A DNA stretch of 64,000 bases. Origin: Spirosoma linguale DSM 74. Its GTDB lineage: Bacteria > Bacteroidota > Bacteroidia > Cytophagales > Spirosomataceae. The position numbers and the translations under genes were made by a program. This document shows positions 1-9,592 of the stretch, one piece after another; the stretch's first letter is position 1; the number at the start of each line of letters is the position of its first letter. The DNA lies in NCBI GenBank assembly GCA_000024525.1, contig CP001769.1:7039001-7103000 (forward strand). The letters run 5' to 3'. The notes below the pieces were generated by a model. It was not told the DNA's origin. It did not search any database and worked only from the letters and a program-made list of their open reading frames with translations.

Positions 1-2701
1 CGGCAATGTCGAGGCCGTGGTTGCGCATCCGGGCGACATTGACCGCCGGAGCCGTTCCCAGACCCGCCGTTCCGGCCAGTTCGAGGGTGTACAGCAGATC
101 ACGAACTTCTTTGTTGTAATAATCAACCGTCAGGTCCAGTTTGCCTTTCCACAGACTGGCATCGAAACCAATGTTGGCGTTGATGTTTTTCTCCCAGCGC
201 GCGTCAGGGTTACCGATGCGTGTCCGCTGGAAGCCCAGCGAATTAGCCGAGTTAGAGCCGGTAATGGCGTAGTACGACGAGGTACGATCACCACCGTAGG
301 TTGTGTAGGCGTTGGCCGGATCAACGTTCAGCTGGTTGCCCATGATACCGTAACCCCCGCGAATTTTCAGGTCATTCAGCCAGGTAAGTCCGCTCATGAA
401 GCTCTCCTGCGACACGCGCCAGCCTGCACTCACCGCCGGGAACCAGCCGTACTGGTAGTTCAGGAAGCGGGATGAGCCATCGCGACGAATGGTAGCACCC
501 AACAGGTACTTATCTTTCAGCGAGTAATCGACCCGGCCAATCAGGGAGAACAGCGCGTCGGCATAGCGATTGCTGTAGTTGGTTGGCGTTCCCGAACCGG
601 TCGAGAGGTTCGTGAAGTTGGGATCGAATGAGAAGTATCCCTGCGTTGTACCCCCTACGTTACGGCCCTGATTCTGGTACGCTTCAGTGCCCACCAGTAC
701 TTTCAGATCGTGCGTATTGTTGAAGTTGTGCTGGTACTGTACCGTGTTGGTCCAGGTCCAGTTAGACCCGTTGAAGGTGTTCTCCGTGTAGGAGTTGGTC
801 GTCGTGTTCTCCTGGTTTTCGTAGGTTGGATACGTAAACGAATGGAAGTTACCCATGTAAATCTCACCCCCGAAACTGGTGCGGGCTGTGAAATCTTTCA
901 GGAAGTCGATCTCTGCGTACATGTTCCCGAACAACCGGTTGTTCTGCCCCCGGTTGTTGGCCGTCCGTTTCTGAATGGCAACCGGGTTGTTGGCGTTACC
1001 CAACCCCTGGCCGTAACCCCCGGCATAGTTTCCGGCAATGTCATAGACCGGAATAATGGGCTGCTCGCGGAACGCCATACCAATGGCGCTGCCTTCCTGA
1101 AGGGCGTTTACCCGTGGGTTGTCCGACACCGAGAAGGCCAGGTTTTCACCTACCCGTATGTTCTCCCGAATGTTGTACTGGCTGTTCGACCGGATTGTGT
1201 ACCGCTTCAGGTACGTGTTGATGAGTGTACCCTGCTGATTGAAGTAGTTGAACGAGAACAGATAGTTGCCCTGCGGACCGCCACCGCTTACGGCCAGGTT
1301 ATGGCTGGTGATGGGAGCCGCCTTGAAAATCTCATGGAACCAATCCGTTCCGGTCTTATTCGCCCGGGTAATCCGGTAGAAGGCATTGTACTGCGAGGCA
1401 TCGTTGTAGGTCGGGTTAACATTGTACCGCGATGGGTCTACCGATGGGTCGCCTTCTTTGGCTCCCTGTGGCGCGATATAGTCCGGCAAAACGGGCGTGG
1501 TGCCGCTGCCGTACAGCGGATCGTTAATGGCCACATTGGGGTTGGCGTTGCGAAGGGCATTGAACTTCAATTGAGCCGTTTCTTGCGGATTCAGCAAATC
1601 CCACACATTGCCGCCTTTAGGAATCTGCGTTCCGTAATAGGCATCGTACTGCACTTTTACCTTTCCCGTACCCCGGCGGGTCGTGATAATAATTACCCCG
1701 TTGGCGGCCCGTGAGCCATAGATCGACGCCGAACCGGCATCTTTCAAAACCTGCATGGAGGCCACGTCGTTCGGGTTGATGTCGTTGATGTTCTGCGTCG
1801 GTACGCCATCCACAACATACAGCGGCTGGTTGTTTCCGAACGTATTCAATCCCCGGATACGCACCTGGGGCGCTTCACCCGGCTGTCCCGAACCCAGCAC
1901 CGTAACGCCCGACGCCCGGCCCTGCAACTGGTTGGTGATCTGCGACGTGGGCTGTTGCTGAAGCTCGGCCACGTTTACGACCGCCACAGCGCCGGTCAAA
2001 TCTTTCTTGCGCTGGGTACCATAGCCCACAACTACCACCTCGCTCAGTGATTTTACATCCGATGCCAGTTGAATGTCGGGCAAGGTTGTCCGGTTGTTGA
2101 TGGCTACTTCCTGCGCGGTGTAGCTGATGGATGAGATAACAAGTGTTCCATTACCGTCGGGTACGTTCAGGGAAAAACGACCCTCGGCGTCCGTGGCTGT
2201 ACCGACATTGGTAGTTCCTTTGAGCAGAACCGTCGCACCGGGCAGACCAGCGCCTTTTTCATCGAGAACCCGGCCCGTGACGGTAATTGGCGGAACGGGT
2301 TTTTCGACGTTTGGGCTTGCTGTCGTGCTGGTAGCCGTAGCGGCCCGTTTCAGGATGATGGTTTTGCCACCTACTTCATAATCAATAGACGCAGGACTGA
2401 GTACTACGTCGAGCACCGCCGACAGCTTCTCGTTGGTAAACGTCAGCGAGCTGATGCGCTGCTGGCTGAAGATGCGCGGATTATACATGAACTTCACATC
2501 GGCTTCTTTACCGATGCGACTGATTGCCTGTTCAACGGTCAGGTTCGAGAGCTGGAGGCTAACGCGTTTGTTGAGTAATTCCTGACCATACGTGTCGTGC
2601 GCCTGTGCGATCGTGGCGAAGGCGGTTACCACGAAAAACAGGTAGAAACTGACTCGCATAATTTTGAGCAGCCTTTGCTGCATTTGTATTCGAATTGTCA
2701 T
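1..2701 (-). CDS. SusC/RagA-family TonB-linked outer-membrane receptor, C-terminus cut by window edge
   Basis: About 900 residues are visible, reading from an ATG at 2701 to the left edge, with no stop. It is an outer-membrane TonB-dependent importer, probably for glycans or other large nutrients. A signal peptide (FYLFFVVTAFATIAQA) is followed by an STN domain (about residues 45-105), a carboxypeptidase-regulatory-like domain (about 125-205), the SusC linker VVVGYGTQRKKDLTG and a plug domain (VRIRGLNTFGNNQPLYVVDG), then barrel strands. The STN domain is the usual contact for a FecR anti-sigma factor, and fecR and an ECF sigma gene lie directly upstream on the same strand. A SusD partner would be expected beyond the left edge. 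The family assignment is firm; the substrate cannot be read. Confidence 0.93.
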   Translation of the reverse strand, partial: MTIRIQMQQRLLKIMRVSFYLFFVVTAFATIAQAHDTYGQELLNKRVSLQLSNLTVEQAISRIGKEADVKFMYNPRIFSQQRISSLTFTNEKLSAVLDVVLSPASIDYEVGGKTIILKRAATATSTTASPNVEKPVPPITVTGRVLDEKGAGLPGATVLLKGTTNVGTATDAEGRFSLNVPDGNGTLVISSISYTAQEVAINNRTTLPDIQLASDVKSLSEVVVVGYGTQRKKDLTGAVAVVNVAELQQQPTSQITNQLQGRASGVTVLGSGQPGEAPQVRIRGLNTFGNNQPLYVVDGVPTQNINDINPNDVASMQVLKDAGSASIYGSRAANGVIIITTRRGTGKVKVQYDAYYGTQIPKGGNVWDLLNPQETAQLKFNALRNANPNVAINDPLYGSGTTPVLPDYIAPQGAKEGDPSVDPSRYNVNPTYNDASQYNAFYRITRANKTGTDWFHEIFKAAPITSHNLAVSGGGPQGNYLFSFNYFNQQGTLINTYLKRYTIRSNSQYNIRENIRVGENLAFSVSDNPRVNALQEGSAIGMAFREQPIIPVYDIAGNYAGGYGQGLGNANNPVAIQKRTANNRGQNNRLFGNMYAEIDFLKDFTARTSFGGEIYMGNFHSFTYPTYENQENTTTNSYTENTFNGSNWTWTNTVQYQHNFNNTHDLKVLVGTEAYQNQGRNVGGTTQGYFSFDPNFTNLSTGSGTPTNYSNRYADALFSLIGRVDYSLKDKYLLGATIRRDGSSRFLNYQYGWFPAVSAGWRVSQESFMSGLTWLNDLKIRGGYGIMGNQLNVDPANAYTTYGGDRTSSYYAITGSNSANSLGFQRTRIGNPDARWEKNINANIGFDASLWKGKLDLTVDYYNKEVRDLLYTLELAGTAGLGTAPAVNVARMRNHGLDIA

Positions 2702-2887
2702 ACTTTTGAATTGGTTGTCGGTTTAACTCGGCAATAAAATTCCCTTACCCTGCAGAGGGGTGCTTTTTTCGAAGAGAGCAAGTGGGGATAACTCTGGAGT
2801 CAGTGATGTTGGCGCATTGCTGACTCTTTTTTTGTGTTTAGGCTAGGTGTTTTTCAGACATAGGCGGAGTAAGTAAGTTGAGTAATT

Positions 2888-3997
2888 TTATTGGCATCCT
2901 TTACTACTGATTAAGATCTTCCCATCCATCTGTTCATGCTGGGCATCCAGCGTCTGGCAAATCATATTGAGCTTTTCGAATAGCGGTTCATCGTCCAGCG
3001 AAGCCGTCAGGTAACAGTTTTTCATGACCTCTGCGTCGAAGATGATCTCCACCCCATAGGCCTTTTCCAGCGATGCGAAAACCGCCGAAACCGGCGTATC
3101 GTTGAACTCGAACACCGACCGCTGAATGGGCATGTCGAGCAAGTTGGGCGACTCTACCAGCGACCGCAGCAACCGGCCTTCCTCCCGGTCGAAAAGGCCC
3201 CGCTGATTCGGCGTGAGCACTAAACCGATCAGTTGCTTCGATTCCTTTTTTTCGACCCGTTCTTTATCAAATCGTGTGAAAACGGAGACCTTGCCCGTCT
3301 TGACCGTTACATCGACGGCCTGCCTGTCGTAGGCCCGAACCGTAAAGCTGGTACCGAGAACTTTTGCAATCAGGTTGTCGGCATACACGAAAAAGGGCTT
3401 ATCCGGGTTTTTGGCAACTTCAAAAAACGCTTCGCCGGTCAGGTAAACTTCCCGTTTCGGATGTTGGTCAAACTGTTTGGGGTAACTGATCCGGCTGTTG
3501 GGCTGAAGCACCACCGAACTGCCATCGGCGAGGAGAACCAGTCGACTTTGGGTCGTTTCATTGACAACCTCTTCCAGCGGTGCTGCCGCTGCCGACACCA
3601 TCTGCCGATAAATAGCCGTTGAAGGCGGTAGTGCCTGCTGGTTACGGTGCCAGCTATACCAGGTTACGGCCAGTACAACCACCGCAGCAGCGGCCCACCG
3701 CCAAACGGGCGAGTGATGCCAGGGAATAGATTGTATAAAAGGAGTCGGTTCGGTATCCTGCATTATTTGCCGGATGTTGTGTCGAACACTGGCGGCCGGC
3801 AACGCAAAGGTATCGCCTTCAATCGCTCGCAGAACCTCTTGTGCCTTTCGGAAAGTAACCTCTTTCTGCGGGTACAGAAGCAGAAAATCATCCCATTGTT
3901 GAGCGGCTTCCGGCGTAGCTTTTCCGAATATCCACAGCCGGAAAGAATCATCTTCCAGAAAATCGTCCAGCTCAGAATGGTTACTTCTTTTCATCAA
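2888..3997 (-). CDS. FecR-family anti-sigma factor
   Basis: A 369-residue inner-membrane regulator that carries a signal from the TonB receptor to the ECF sigma factor. The N-terminal cytoplasmic part (about 1-97) contains the LWIFGKATPEAAQQW segment typical of FecR proteins. One membrane helix (about 99-115) follows, then a periplasmic FecR domain (about 140-250) and a C-terminal DUF4974 domain (about 295-365, starting FEFNDTPVSAVFASLE). The gene lies between the sigma gene (104 nt upstream) and susC (186 nt downstream) on the same strand, the standard order of Bacteroidota cell-surface signalling units. The ATG at 3994 is an equally possible start. Confidence 0.93.
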   Translation of the reverse strand: MMKRSNHSELDDFLEDDSFRLWIFGKATPEAAQQWDDFLLLYPQKEVTFRKAQEVLRAIEGDTFALPAASVRHNIRQIMQDTEPTPFIQSIPWHHSPVWRWAAAAVVVLAVTWYSWHRNQQALPPSTAIYRQMVSAAAAPLEEVVNETTQSRLVLLADGSSVVLQPNSRISYPKQFDQHPKREVYLTGEAFFEVAKNPDKPFFVYADNLIAKVLGTSFTVRAYDRQAVDVTVKTGKVSVFTRFDKERVEKKESKQLIGLVLTPNQRGLFDREEGRLLRSLVESPNLLDMPIQRSVFEFNDTPVSAVFASLEKAYGVEIIFDAEVMKNCYLTASLDDEPLFEKLNMICQTLDAQHEQMDGKILISSKGCQ

Positions 3998-4101
3998 AAA
4001 ACGCTACTTGTCTACCCCTTTATTCAGACAATTAGCGGGGGTAAATAATATACCCTCCGTTTTTGACTTTTTTTAAAAAGTTTTTGCAGGAAATGACGAC
4101 G

Positions 4102-4707
4102 CTACCGGAAAAAGGCCAACAGCAGTGCCGAAATAGTGAAATTAACCCAGTGTTCGCGCAGGAAGGTGAGTGCCTTGTGGAGGTGATTCGATACGGATTG
4201 CCGGTTAATGGTCATCACCTGCGCAATATGGTCGACGTCCAGTCCTTCAAAATAGCGAAGGTAAAGGGCTTCCTGCTGGCGTACGGGCAGTTGATTGATG
4301 GCTTCCTTGATCTTATGCGTTGTCAGCTGTTCATTTTCCAGTAGGAAAAGGGTATCCTGAAAGTTCTGTTCGGGAGCCATCTCGGCGGCTTCATCTTCGG
4401 AGACCCAGCCCCGACGATAAACGCGCTGTAATTCGAGCAGCATCTTATGCCGAAACGACTTGAAGAGGTACTTTCGGATGGAGTCGGTAGCACTAAGGGA
4501 TGCCCGCTTTTCCCACAGATATACGAATAAATCGTGCAGGCAATCTTCGATCAACCCAACGTCTTTGGTGAATCGGGTACCAAACCGAAACAAGCTTGTG
4601 TAGTTGTTCGCAATAATCTGCTCAAAGGCCACACGATCACCTTCCCTGAAGCGTTGCCAGAGCTGTAAATCTGAAGGGTGACTAGTATATGAAGCCGTAT
4701 TAATCAT
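4102..4707 (-). CDS. ECF-type RNA polymerase sigma-70 factor
   Basis: An extracytoplasmic-function sigma factor of 201 residues from the ATG at 4707. An in-frame ATG at 4761 would add 18 residues and cannot be excluded. Region 2 spans about residues 25-90 (LWQRFREGDRVAFEQI, then LIEDCLHDLFVYLWE). Region 4 spans about 130-185, with the helix-turn-helix DHIAQVMTINRQSVSNHLHK. A short hydrophobic C-terminal tail (FTISALLLAFF) is common in this Bacteroidota group. It probably directs transcription of the downstream fecR-susC genes when released by FecR (inference from order and family). Confidence 0.92.
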   Translation of the reverse strand: MINTASYTSHPSDLQLWQRFREGDRVAFEQIIANNYTSLFRFGTRFTKDVGLIEDCLHDLFVYLWEKRASLSATDSIRKYLFKSFRHKMLLELQRVYRRGWVSEDEAAEMAPEQNFQDTLFLLENEQLTTHKIKEAINQLPVRQQEALYLRYFEGLDVDHIAQVMTINRQSVSNHLHKALTFLREHWVNFTISALLLAFFR

Positions 4708-5004
4708 GGAAATAGTCTCAATATTTACCCTTAAAAACCAATCTTCCAAGTCAATTTTCACATTATTATCCTAGAGTGAAAACGGGTCTAAAAGGGTATA
4801 CTACTAAAACGAACCGGCCGTGGCATTATTTATCTATAGAATATGAATACTGGCAGAAAAATGGTCGGTTGAATAAGATATAGGGTAATAAAAAAGCAAT
4901 TCTGGGCGGTGAAGCGTTAACAGAGAGGTAAGAATAGGGAATCGGCTAATCTCGATTAGTAGGTACGGTTTAAAACCTATAGGTACTTTAAGGCAATCAA
5001 CGTT

Positions 5005-5409
5005 ATGGAAAAGCAACTGTTAATTATACTATCGCTAGGGCTGATAAGCGTGTCGGCCGTGGCGCAGACAAAAACCGCACCGGCTGTTCCACCATCCATT
5101 GTTGCGGCCATTGAGGGAATCACTAACAAGCGGTTTGTGGCCGATACCACGTATGGTGCATTAACCGTGCAAGACGATTCGTTGCTGGCCAAAGAACCAA
5201 GAGCCAACTGGAGTTTACTTCAGGAATCAGGGAGTATGAGCTATTCCAACCTCGTAATCGGCACTCGTTCGTATCAGCTGCTCATCACAAAGTCGCCCAA
5301 AGATGTACACGCAACGGCCACCCTGTTGCGCTACACAACGCCAAAATCCAAGCCTGAACCCATTGCGCGGGGAACCCTGCAACCAAAAGTAGAGGAGAAG
5401 GCAAAGTAA
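5005..5409 (+). CDS. small secreted protein of unknown function
   Basis: A 134-residue protein with a clear signal peptide (LLIILSLGLISVSAVAQ, cleavage near residue 21). The mature part, about 110 residues, has no motif I recognise and no cysteines. The C-terminus is rich in Lys, Glu and Pro. The next gene, a secreted nucleoside hydrolase-like protein, starts 29 nt downstream on the same strand, so the two probably share a transcript. The signal peptide and the co-directional neighbour support a real gene; the function is unknown. Confidence 0.75.
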   Translation: MEKQLLIILSLGLISVSAVAQTKTAPAVPPSIVAAIEGITNKRFVADTTYGALTVQDDSLLAKEPRANWSLLQESGSMSYSNLVIGTRSYQLLITKSPKDVHATATLLRYTTPKSKPEPIARGTLQPKVEEKAK

Positions 5410-5438
5410 AAAGCGTCCTGTAGCAGGCTTTTTCAGCC

Positions 5439-6464
5439 ATGTTAACGAATAGATGGTTTAAATTTTTGCTGCTCCTGCTGGCAGTTCCCGCCATTACGGT
5501 CGGGCAAGGTTCGGGGGCTCAGTCGATTGTGACACCCCGGATGCGGGTAATCGTCGACAATGATTTTAGTGGCGACCCCGATGGGCTGTTCCAGTTGGCT
5601 CATTTACTGCTGTCGCCTTCGGTAGATGTAAGAGCGATTGTAGGGTCGCATCTGCGCGTCGGGGACGGATTCGATAATTCGACTACGCAGGCCGATAACG
5701 CTGCAAAGAAAGCGCAGGAGCTTGTTCAGGTTATGGGCGTGAAGCTCAATATTCCCATTATAGCCGGGTCGAATACGGCTATGCCTAATGATAGCACCCC
5801 TGTTAAAAGCGAAGCGGTAAAGTTTATTATCCGGGAAGCGCTACGCACCGATACACAATTACCCTTATATGTTCTCTGCGGGGCAGGGCTTACCGAAACG
5901 GCTTCGGCCCTGCTGACCAATCCGCAGATTGCCAATAAACTAACGCTGGTCTGGATTGGCGGTCCGGAATATACTGATCTGGCCCTGCCTCCGCCAAATT
6001 ATTCCACACCGGAGTATAACTTGAACATAGATATTGCCGCAGCTCGGGCCGTGTTTAACCGGGCAGCCGTGCCCATCTGGCAAATTCCCCGAAATGCTTA
6101 CCGGCAGGCCCTGCTGCCCTATTCGTTGCTCCAGCTGAAGGTGAAGCCGCAGGGTAAAACGGGAAAATATCTTTCCTATGTGCTGGAGCGATTGATGACC
6201 CGCTTACAGCAGTACAAGCTCAACATTGGTGAAACCTATGTGCTGGGTGATAGTCCGCTGGTATTGCTGACGGCCCTGCAATCGTCTTTCGAGGCCGACC
6301 CATCATCGAGCGAGTATGTTTTAAGAATGTCTCCCCGAATTACACCACAGGGAACGTACGAGTACAACCATACCGGCCGACAGATTCGGGTGTATAACCG
6401 GCTGGATATTCAGTTGATGTTTACCGACTTCTTTGCCAAGCTGGAATTGATGAACCGACCGTAA
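5439..6464 (+). CDS. secreted nucleoside hydrolase-like protein
   Basis: A 341-residue protein with a signal peptide (residues 1-22), so it probably acts in the periplasm. The mature start VIVDNDFSGDPDG corresponds to the DTDxGxDDA calcium/ribose-binding loop of inosine-uridine nucleoside hydrolases, with part of the Asp cluster changed. Other family landmarks are IPIIAGS, an EYNLNIDIAAARAVF segment matching ExNxxxDPxAA, and GDSPLVLLTAL near the C-terminus, where the family has its late Asp. It would hydrolyse a ribosyl-base or similar glycosidic bond, but the altered first loop makes the substrate uncertain. Confidence 0.8.
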   Translation: MLTNRWFKFLLLLLAVPAITVGQGSGAQSIVTPRMRVIVDNDFSGDPDGLFQLAHLLLSPSVDVRAIVGSHLRVGDGFDNSTTQADNAAKKAQELVQVMGVKLNIPIIAGSNTAMPNDSTPVKSEAVKFIIREALRTDTQLPLYVLCGAGLTETASALLTNPQIANKLTLVWIGGPEYTDLALPPPNYSTPEYNLNIDIAAARAVFNRAAVPIWQIPRNAYRQALLPYSLLQLKVKPQGKTGKYLSYVLERLMTRLQQYKLNIGETYVLGDSPLVLLTALQSSFEADPSSSEYVLRMSPRITPQGTYEYNHTGRQIRVYNRLDIQLMFTDFFAKLELMNRP

Positions 6465-6540
6465 GCAAAACTTAAAATTTGCTTAGAATGTCGACGGTTT
6501 TCAACCACACCGCCACTTCTGCCGTTTAGTAGGTATTTGA

Positions 6541-6611
6541 AGCTGTACCCACGGGTTTTAACCCGTGTTTTCTTATAAAAAATACACGGGCTAAAACCCG
6601 TGGGTACAGCT
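6541..6611. repeat. paired-palindrome element A1
   Basis: Two 28-nt arms (6541-6568 and 6584-6611) are reverse complements with one mismatch. Each arm is also a near palindrome (CACGGG loop CCCGTG), and both ends read TGTACC. The spacer is 15 nt of A/T. The element ends 22 nt before the ClC start codon. It shares layout and core with the degenerate copy near 38800. Confidence 0.85.
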
Positions 6612-6633
6612 ATTACTACTAGTCTGCTGACGA

Positions 6634-8034
6634 ATGGCCAATAGACCTTCCCGATACGCGCAGGTGCTGGCCTGGCTCGATCAACACATAATCCGACGGC
6701 TGTATACCGAACGTATCCGCCGGGTTATTCTGCAAAGTTTGCCATTCTGGGTCGCTTCATTGCTGACCGGGCTTATAGCCGTCGGTTACGAAGAACTGTT
6801 CGTTTTAGCGGAAGATATTAGTTTCACCTGGCTTGAAGCACATCCGCTACTGGTGTTTGGGCTTACGCCCCTTGCCTTTCTGATGGCCTGGTTGTTGGTG
6901 AAAAAGCTGGCTCCGGCGGCAAGAGGAAGCGGCATCCCGCAGGTGATGGCCGGTATTGAACTTTCCAACCCGGCGTCGCACGGCCGTATCGGCTACCTGC
7001 TGGATTTGCGGGTGGTAGCGGTGAAGATGGTGAGCAGCCTGGTTTTACTGGCGGGTGGCGGTGTTATTGGGCGGGAAGGACCAACCATTCAGATTTCAGC
7101 CGCCATTTTTCGGGCTATCAATCGACTGCAACCGGCGGGCTGGCCCCAGCTGTCGCGTCAGATCGCTCTCGTTACGGGCGGAGCGGCCGGTCTGGCAGCT
7201 GCCTTCAACACGCCCCTTGGTGGGATCGTCTTTGTGGTCGAAGAACTTACGCAGACGCACATCACTCGTTTTCGGACCGCTGTTTTTACGGCCGTTATCA
7301 TTGCGGGTATGACGGCGCAGGCTATTCAGGGGCCTTATTTGTATTTGGGGTTTCCGAAAGTAACGGCATCGACGGGCTGGTTTTTGGGCATTGTCGTACT
7401 CGTCGCCATGTTTTGCGGACTGGCAGGTGCCGTGTTTGCCAAAACGCTGTTGTGGATAAATGCATACCGACGACGGTTTACCACACTACCCCAGCAGGCG
7501 GCCTGGGTAGCCGGTTGTGGCCTGGTTATGGCGGCTCTGGCGTATTTGATGGGTACCGATGCTGTTGGAACGGGCAAACCGATCATTAACCGGTTATTGT
7601 TTCAGAATGATCACCTGACTCCCTGGTATCTTTTTCCGGTTCGATTTGCGGGTATGGCGCTTAGCTATAGCAGTGGAGCCGCCGGGGGCGTTTTCGCGAC
7701 TTCGCTCAGCGCCGGAGCCATTCTGGGTGACGCTCTCTCCCGACTGGCCCGCGTAACGCCAAGCGACACGAACCTGGTTATTCTGGTCAGCATGGTCAGC
7801 TTTCTGACGGGCGTAGTCCGGTCGCCGTTCACTGCGGCTATTCTTGTACTGGAAATGACCGACCGGCATTCGGCTATTTTTCAGTTACTCCTCGGCGGTC
7901 TTATGGCGCAGGGAGCCGCATCGCTGATCGACCCGGTTTCATTCTACGAGCATCTGAAAGAAGGATTTATCAAGGAAACGCTGGCGCAGCCTGTCACGCT
8001 GACAAAAGCAGTTGACCCGACCAAGACCGACTAG
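6634..8034 (+). CDS. ClC-family chloride/proton exchanger
   Basis: A 466-residue inner-membrane protein with about ten or more hydrophobic helices. It carries the three ClC selectivity signatures: GSGIPQ (residues 98-103), GREGP (146-150) and the SGAAGGVFATSLSAG loop near 345. The gating glutamate falls at E148 and the internal proton-pathway glutamate at E203, so both residues needed for coupled 2Cl-/H+ exchange are present, pointing to an exchanger rather than a pure channel. There are no C-terminal CBS domains. It is tail-to-tail with a sodium/proton antiporter, one nucleotide separating the stop codons. Both genes fit ion and pH homeostasis. Confidence 0.95.
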   Translation: MANRPSRYAQVLAWLDQHIIRRLYTERIRRVILQSLPFWVASLLTGLIAVGYEELFVLAEDISFTWLEAHPLLVFGLTPLAFLMAWLLVKKLAPAARGSGIPQVMAGIELSNPASHGRIGYLLDLRVVAVKMVSSLVLLAGGGVIGREGPTIQISAAIFRAINRLQPAGWPQLSRQIALVTGGAAGLAAAFNTPLGGIVFVVEELTQTHITRFRTAVFTAVIIAGMTAQAIQGPYLYLGFPKVTASTGWFLGIVVLVAMFCGLAGAVFAKTLLWINAYRRRFTTLPQQAAWVAGCGLVMAALAYLMGTDAVGTGKPIINRLLFQNDHLTPWYLFPVRFAGMALSYSSGAAGGVFATSLSAGAILGDALSRLARVTPSDTNLVILVSMVSFLTGVVRSPFTAAILVLEMTDRHSAIFQLLLGGLMAQGAASLIDPVSFYEHLKEGFIKETLAQPVTLTKAVDPTKTD

Positions 8035-8035
8035 A

Positions 8036-9292
8036 TCAGACTTGTTCTTCGGGTGGATACAGCCGCCGGATGAGCCGTTCCATCGTTAGCCCCTGCCCGA
8101 TTACAGAAAACAGAACTACCGCGTAGGTGACGCTTACAATAAAGTCTTTGTGGGGTAAGTCGTTATCGATCGATAAAGCCATAGCAATCGAAAGCCCACC
8201 CCGTAAGCCGCCCCAGGTGAGCATGAGGGGCGCTTTTGAATCGAGGTCGAGCCAGCGACGGGCTAGTGTAAACGGAATCAGAATAGCCAGGTACCGCGAC
8301 AGCAGGACAATCAGGATGACAACCAGATAGATGGTCCAGTACGAAATGTGAAAGTCGATCACCAGTAGTTCGATACCGATCAGCACAAAGAGCAGGGCAT
8401 TCAGAATGCTGTCGATCAATTCCCAGAAGCCGTCAACATAACGCTTCGTTGTCTGGCTCATGGCATCCTGACGGGCGTTGTTATCGCCCACAAACAAACC
8501 CGCCACCACCATCGCCAATGGCCCCGAGATGTGCAGGCTCTGGGCCAGCAGGTAGCCACCCATTACGGCGGCTACGGTAATCATTACTTCGGTTTGGTAG
8601 TGGTTTATGGAGCGAAGGAGCCAGTACATCAGATAGCCCAGCGCTATTCCGAAAATGACGCCCCCACCAGCTTCTTCGACGAATAACCAGATAATTTCTC
8701 CGGCGCTTATACTCTCGGCACCATTGCGAACAATCTGATAAATGGAGGCAAAGACAACGACGCCGACCCCGTCATTAAATAGTGATTCACCCACAATGTT
8801 GAGCTTAACACTCTCCGGGAGTTTGAACTTGGCCAGAATGCCTAATACGGCAATTGGATCGGTAGGGGAAATAAGCGCACCAAATAAAAGACACAGAGTG
8901 AAGGGTAAATTTATACCCAGGAATTTAGTGACGTAATAAACACCCGTGCCAACCAACACCGTGCTGAGCAGTACACCCACGAAGGCAAATAGCATGACCG
9001 ACCGCCGTTCGACCCGTAATTTGGCTGCATCGGTATGAAAGGCCCCCGCAAAAAGCAGGAAGCTTAACATGACGTCGAAAAGAGCTTTTCCAAAATCGAT
9101 TTCACGAACTGTCTGCCGAACCAGTGTAAGGCTGGCCGGATAAATGGCGTTCATTCCGATTAGCAACAGCGAAAAACATAGTGACAGCACCATAATACCA
9201 ATGGCGTCTGGTAGTTTGAGCCACCTTGTATTTAGGTAGGCAAGTAACGCTGAAGCAACAATAAGTAATGTAATCAGGGTAAATAGATCCAT
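8036..9292 (-). CDS. CPA1-family sodium(potassium)/proton antiporter
   Basis: A 418-residue inner-membrane antiporter with about twelve hydrophobic segments. Family landmarks are SPTDPIAVLGIL, the ion-binding ESLFNDGVGVVVF segment (FND motif), the ISGPLAMVVAGLFVG stretch and WGGLRGGLSIAMALS near the C-terminus, as in NhaP/NHE proteins. There is no large cytoplasmic tail. It would exchange Na+ or K+ for H+. It converges on the ClC gene with a single base between the stops, so no terminator fits between them and the mRNAs probably overlap. Confidence 0.94.
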   Translation of the reverse strand: MDLFTLITLLIVASALLAYLNTRWLKLPDAIGIMVLSLCFSLLLIGMNAIYPASLTLVRQTVREIDFGKALFDVMLSFLLFAGAFHTDAAKLRVERRSVMLFAFVGVLLSTVLVGTGVYYVTKFLGINLPFTLCLLFGALISPTDPIAVLGILAKFKLPESVKLNIVGESLFNDGVGVVVFASIYQIVRNGAESISAGEIIWLFVEEAGGGVIFGIALGYLMYWLLRSINHYQTEVMITVAAVMGGYLLAQSLHISGPLAMVVAGLFVGDNNARQDAMSQTTKRYVDGFWELIDSILNALLFVLIGIELLVIDFHISYWTIYLVVILIVLLSRYLAILIPFTLARRWLDLDSKAPLMLTWGGLRGGLSIAMALSIDNDLPHKDFIVSVTYAVVLFSVIGQGLTMERLIRRLYPPEEQV

Positions 9293-9592
9293 AATAGACG
9301 GAGTTGCTGTGCAAGATTACATTAACTTCCGATTAAAAGCCATTGATACTAACTAAAGGGTACTTTACGGGAAAGTGTTCAGAAATGCCCGCCATCGACT
9401 CTATGCATCGATAGAAAATGCAGCTTTGGCTAAGTCAGTTCGCCCGGATGAAGTGTAATTTCAAGTAGGCAGATTTACAATAATCTGATCTGTTGACCCC
9501 TAACTATCAGGCTTTATGGCTTTAATTTTGTATTAGTAGAGGAAATTTTTGTTAACTCGGTCTTATACCAATATACAATACTCACCTTACAT
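9293..9592. other. divergent intergenic region with no gene seen
   Basis: This 300-base stretch lies between the divergently transcribed antiporter (minus) and the dehydrogenase small subunit (plus), so it should hold both promoters. A TAATTTTG sequence at 9523-9530 matches the Bacteroidota -7 box for the rightward gene, but no TTG at the usual 19-21 nt spacing was found. No small ORF or repeat was seen. Confidence 0.4.

Noticed and set aside
710-1714. Long plus-strand frame of 334 codons
   Set aside because: It is antisense to the SusC receptor, whose translation is clearly conserved; the frame has no recognisable domain and arises from codon bias.
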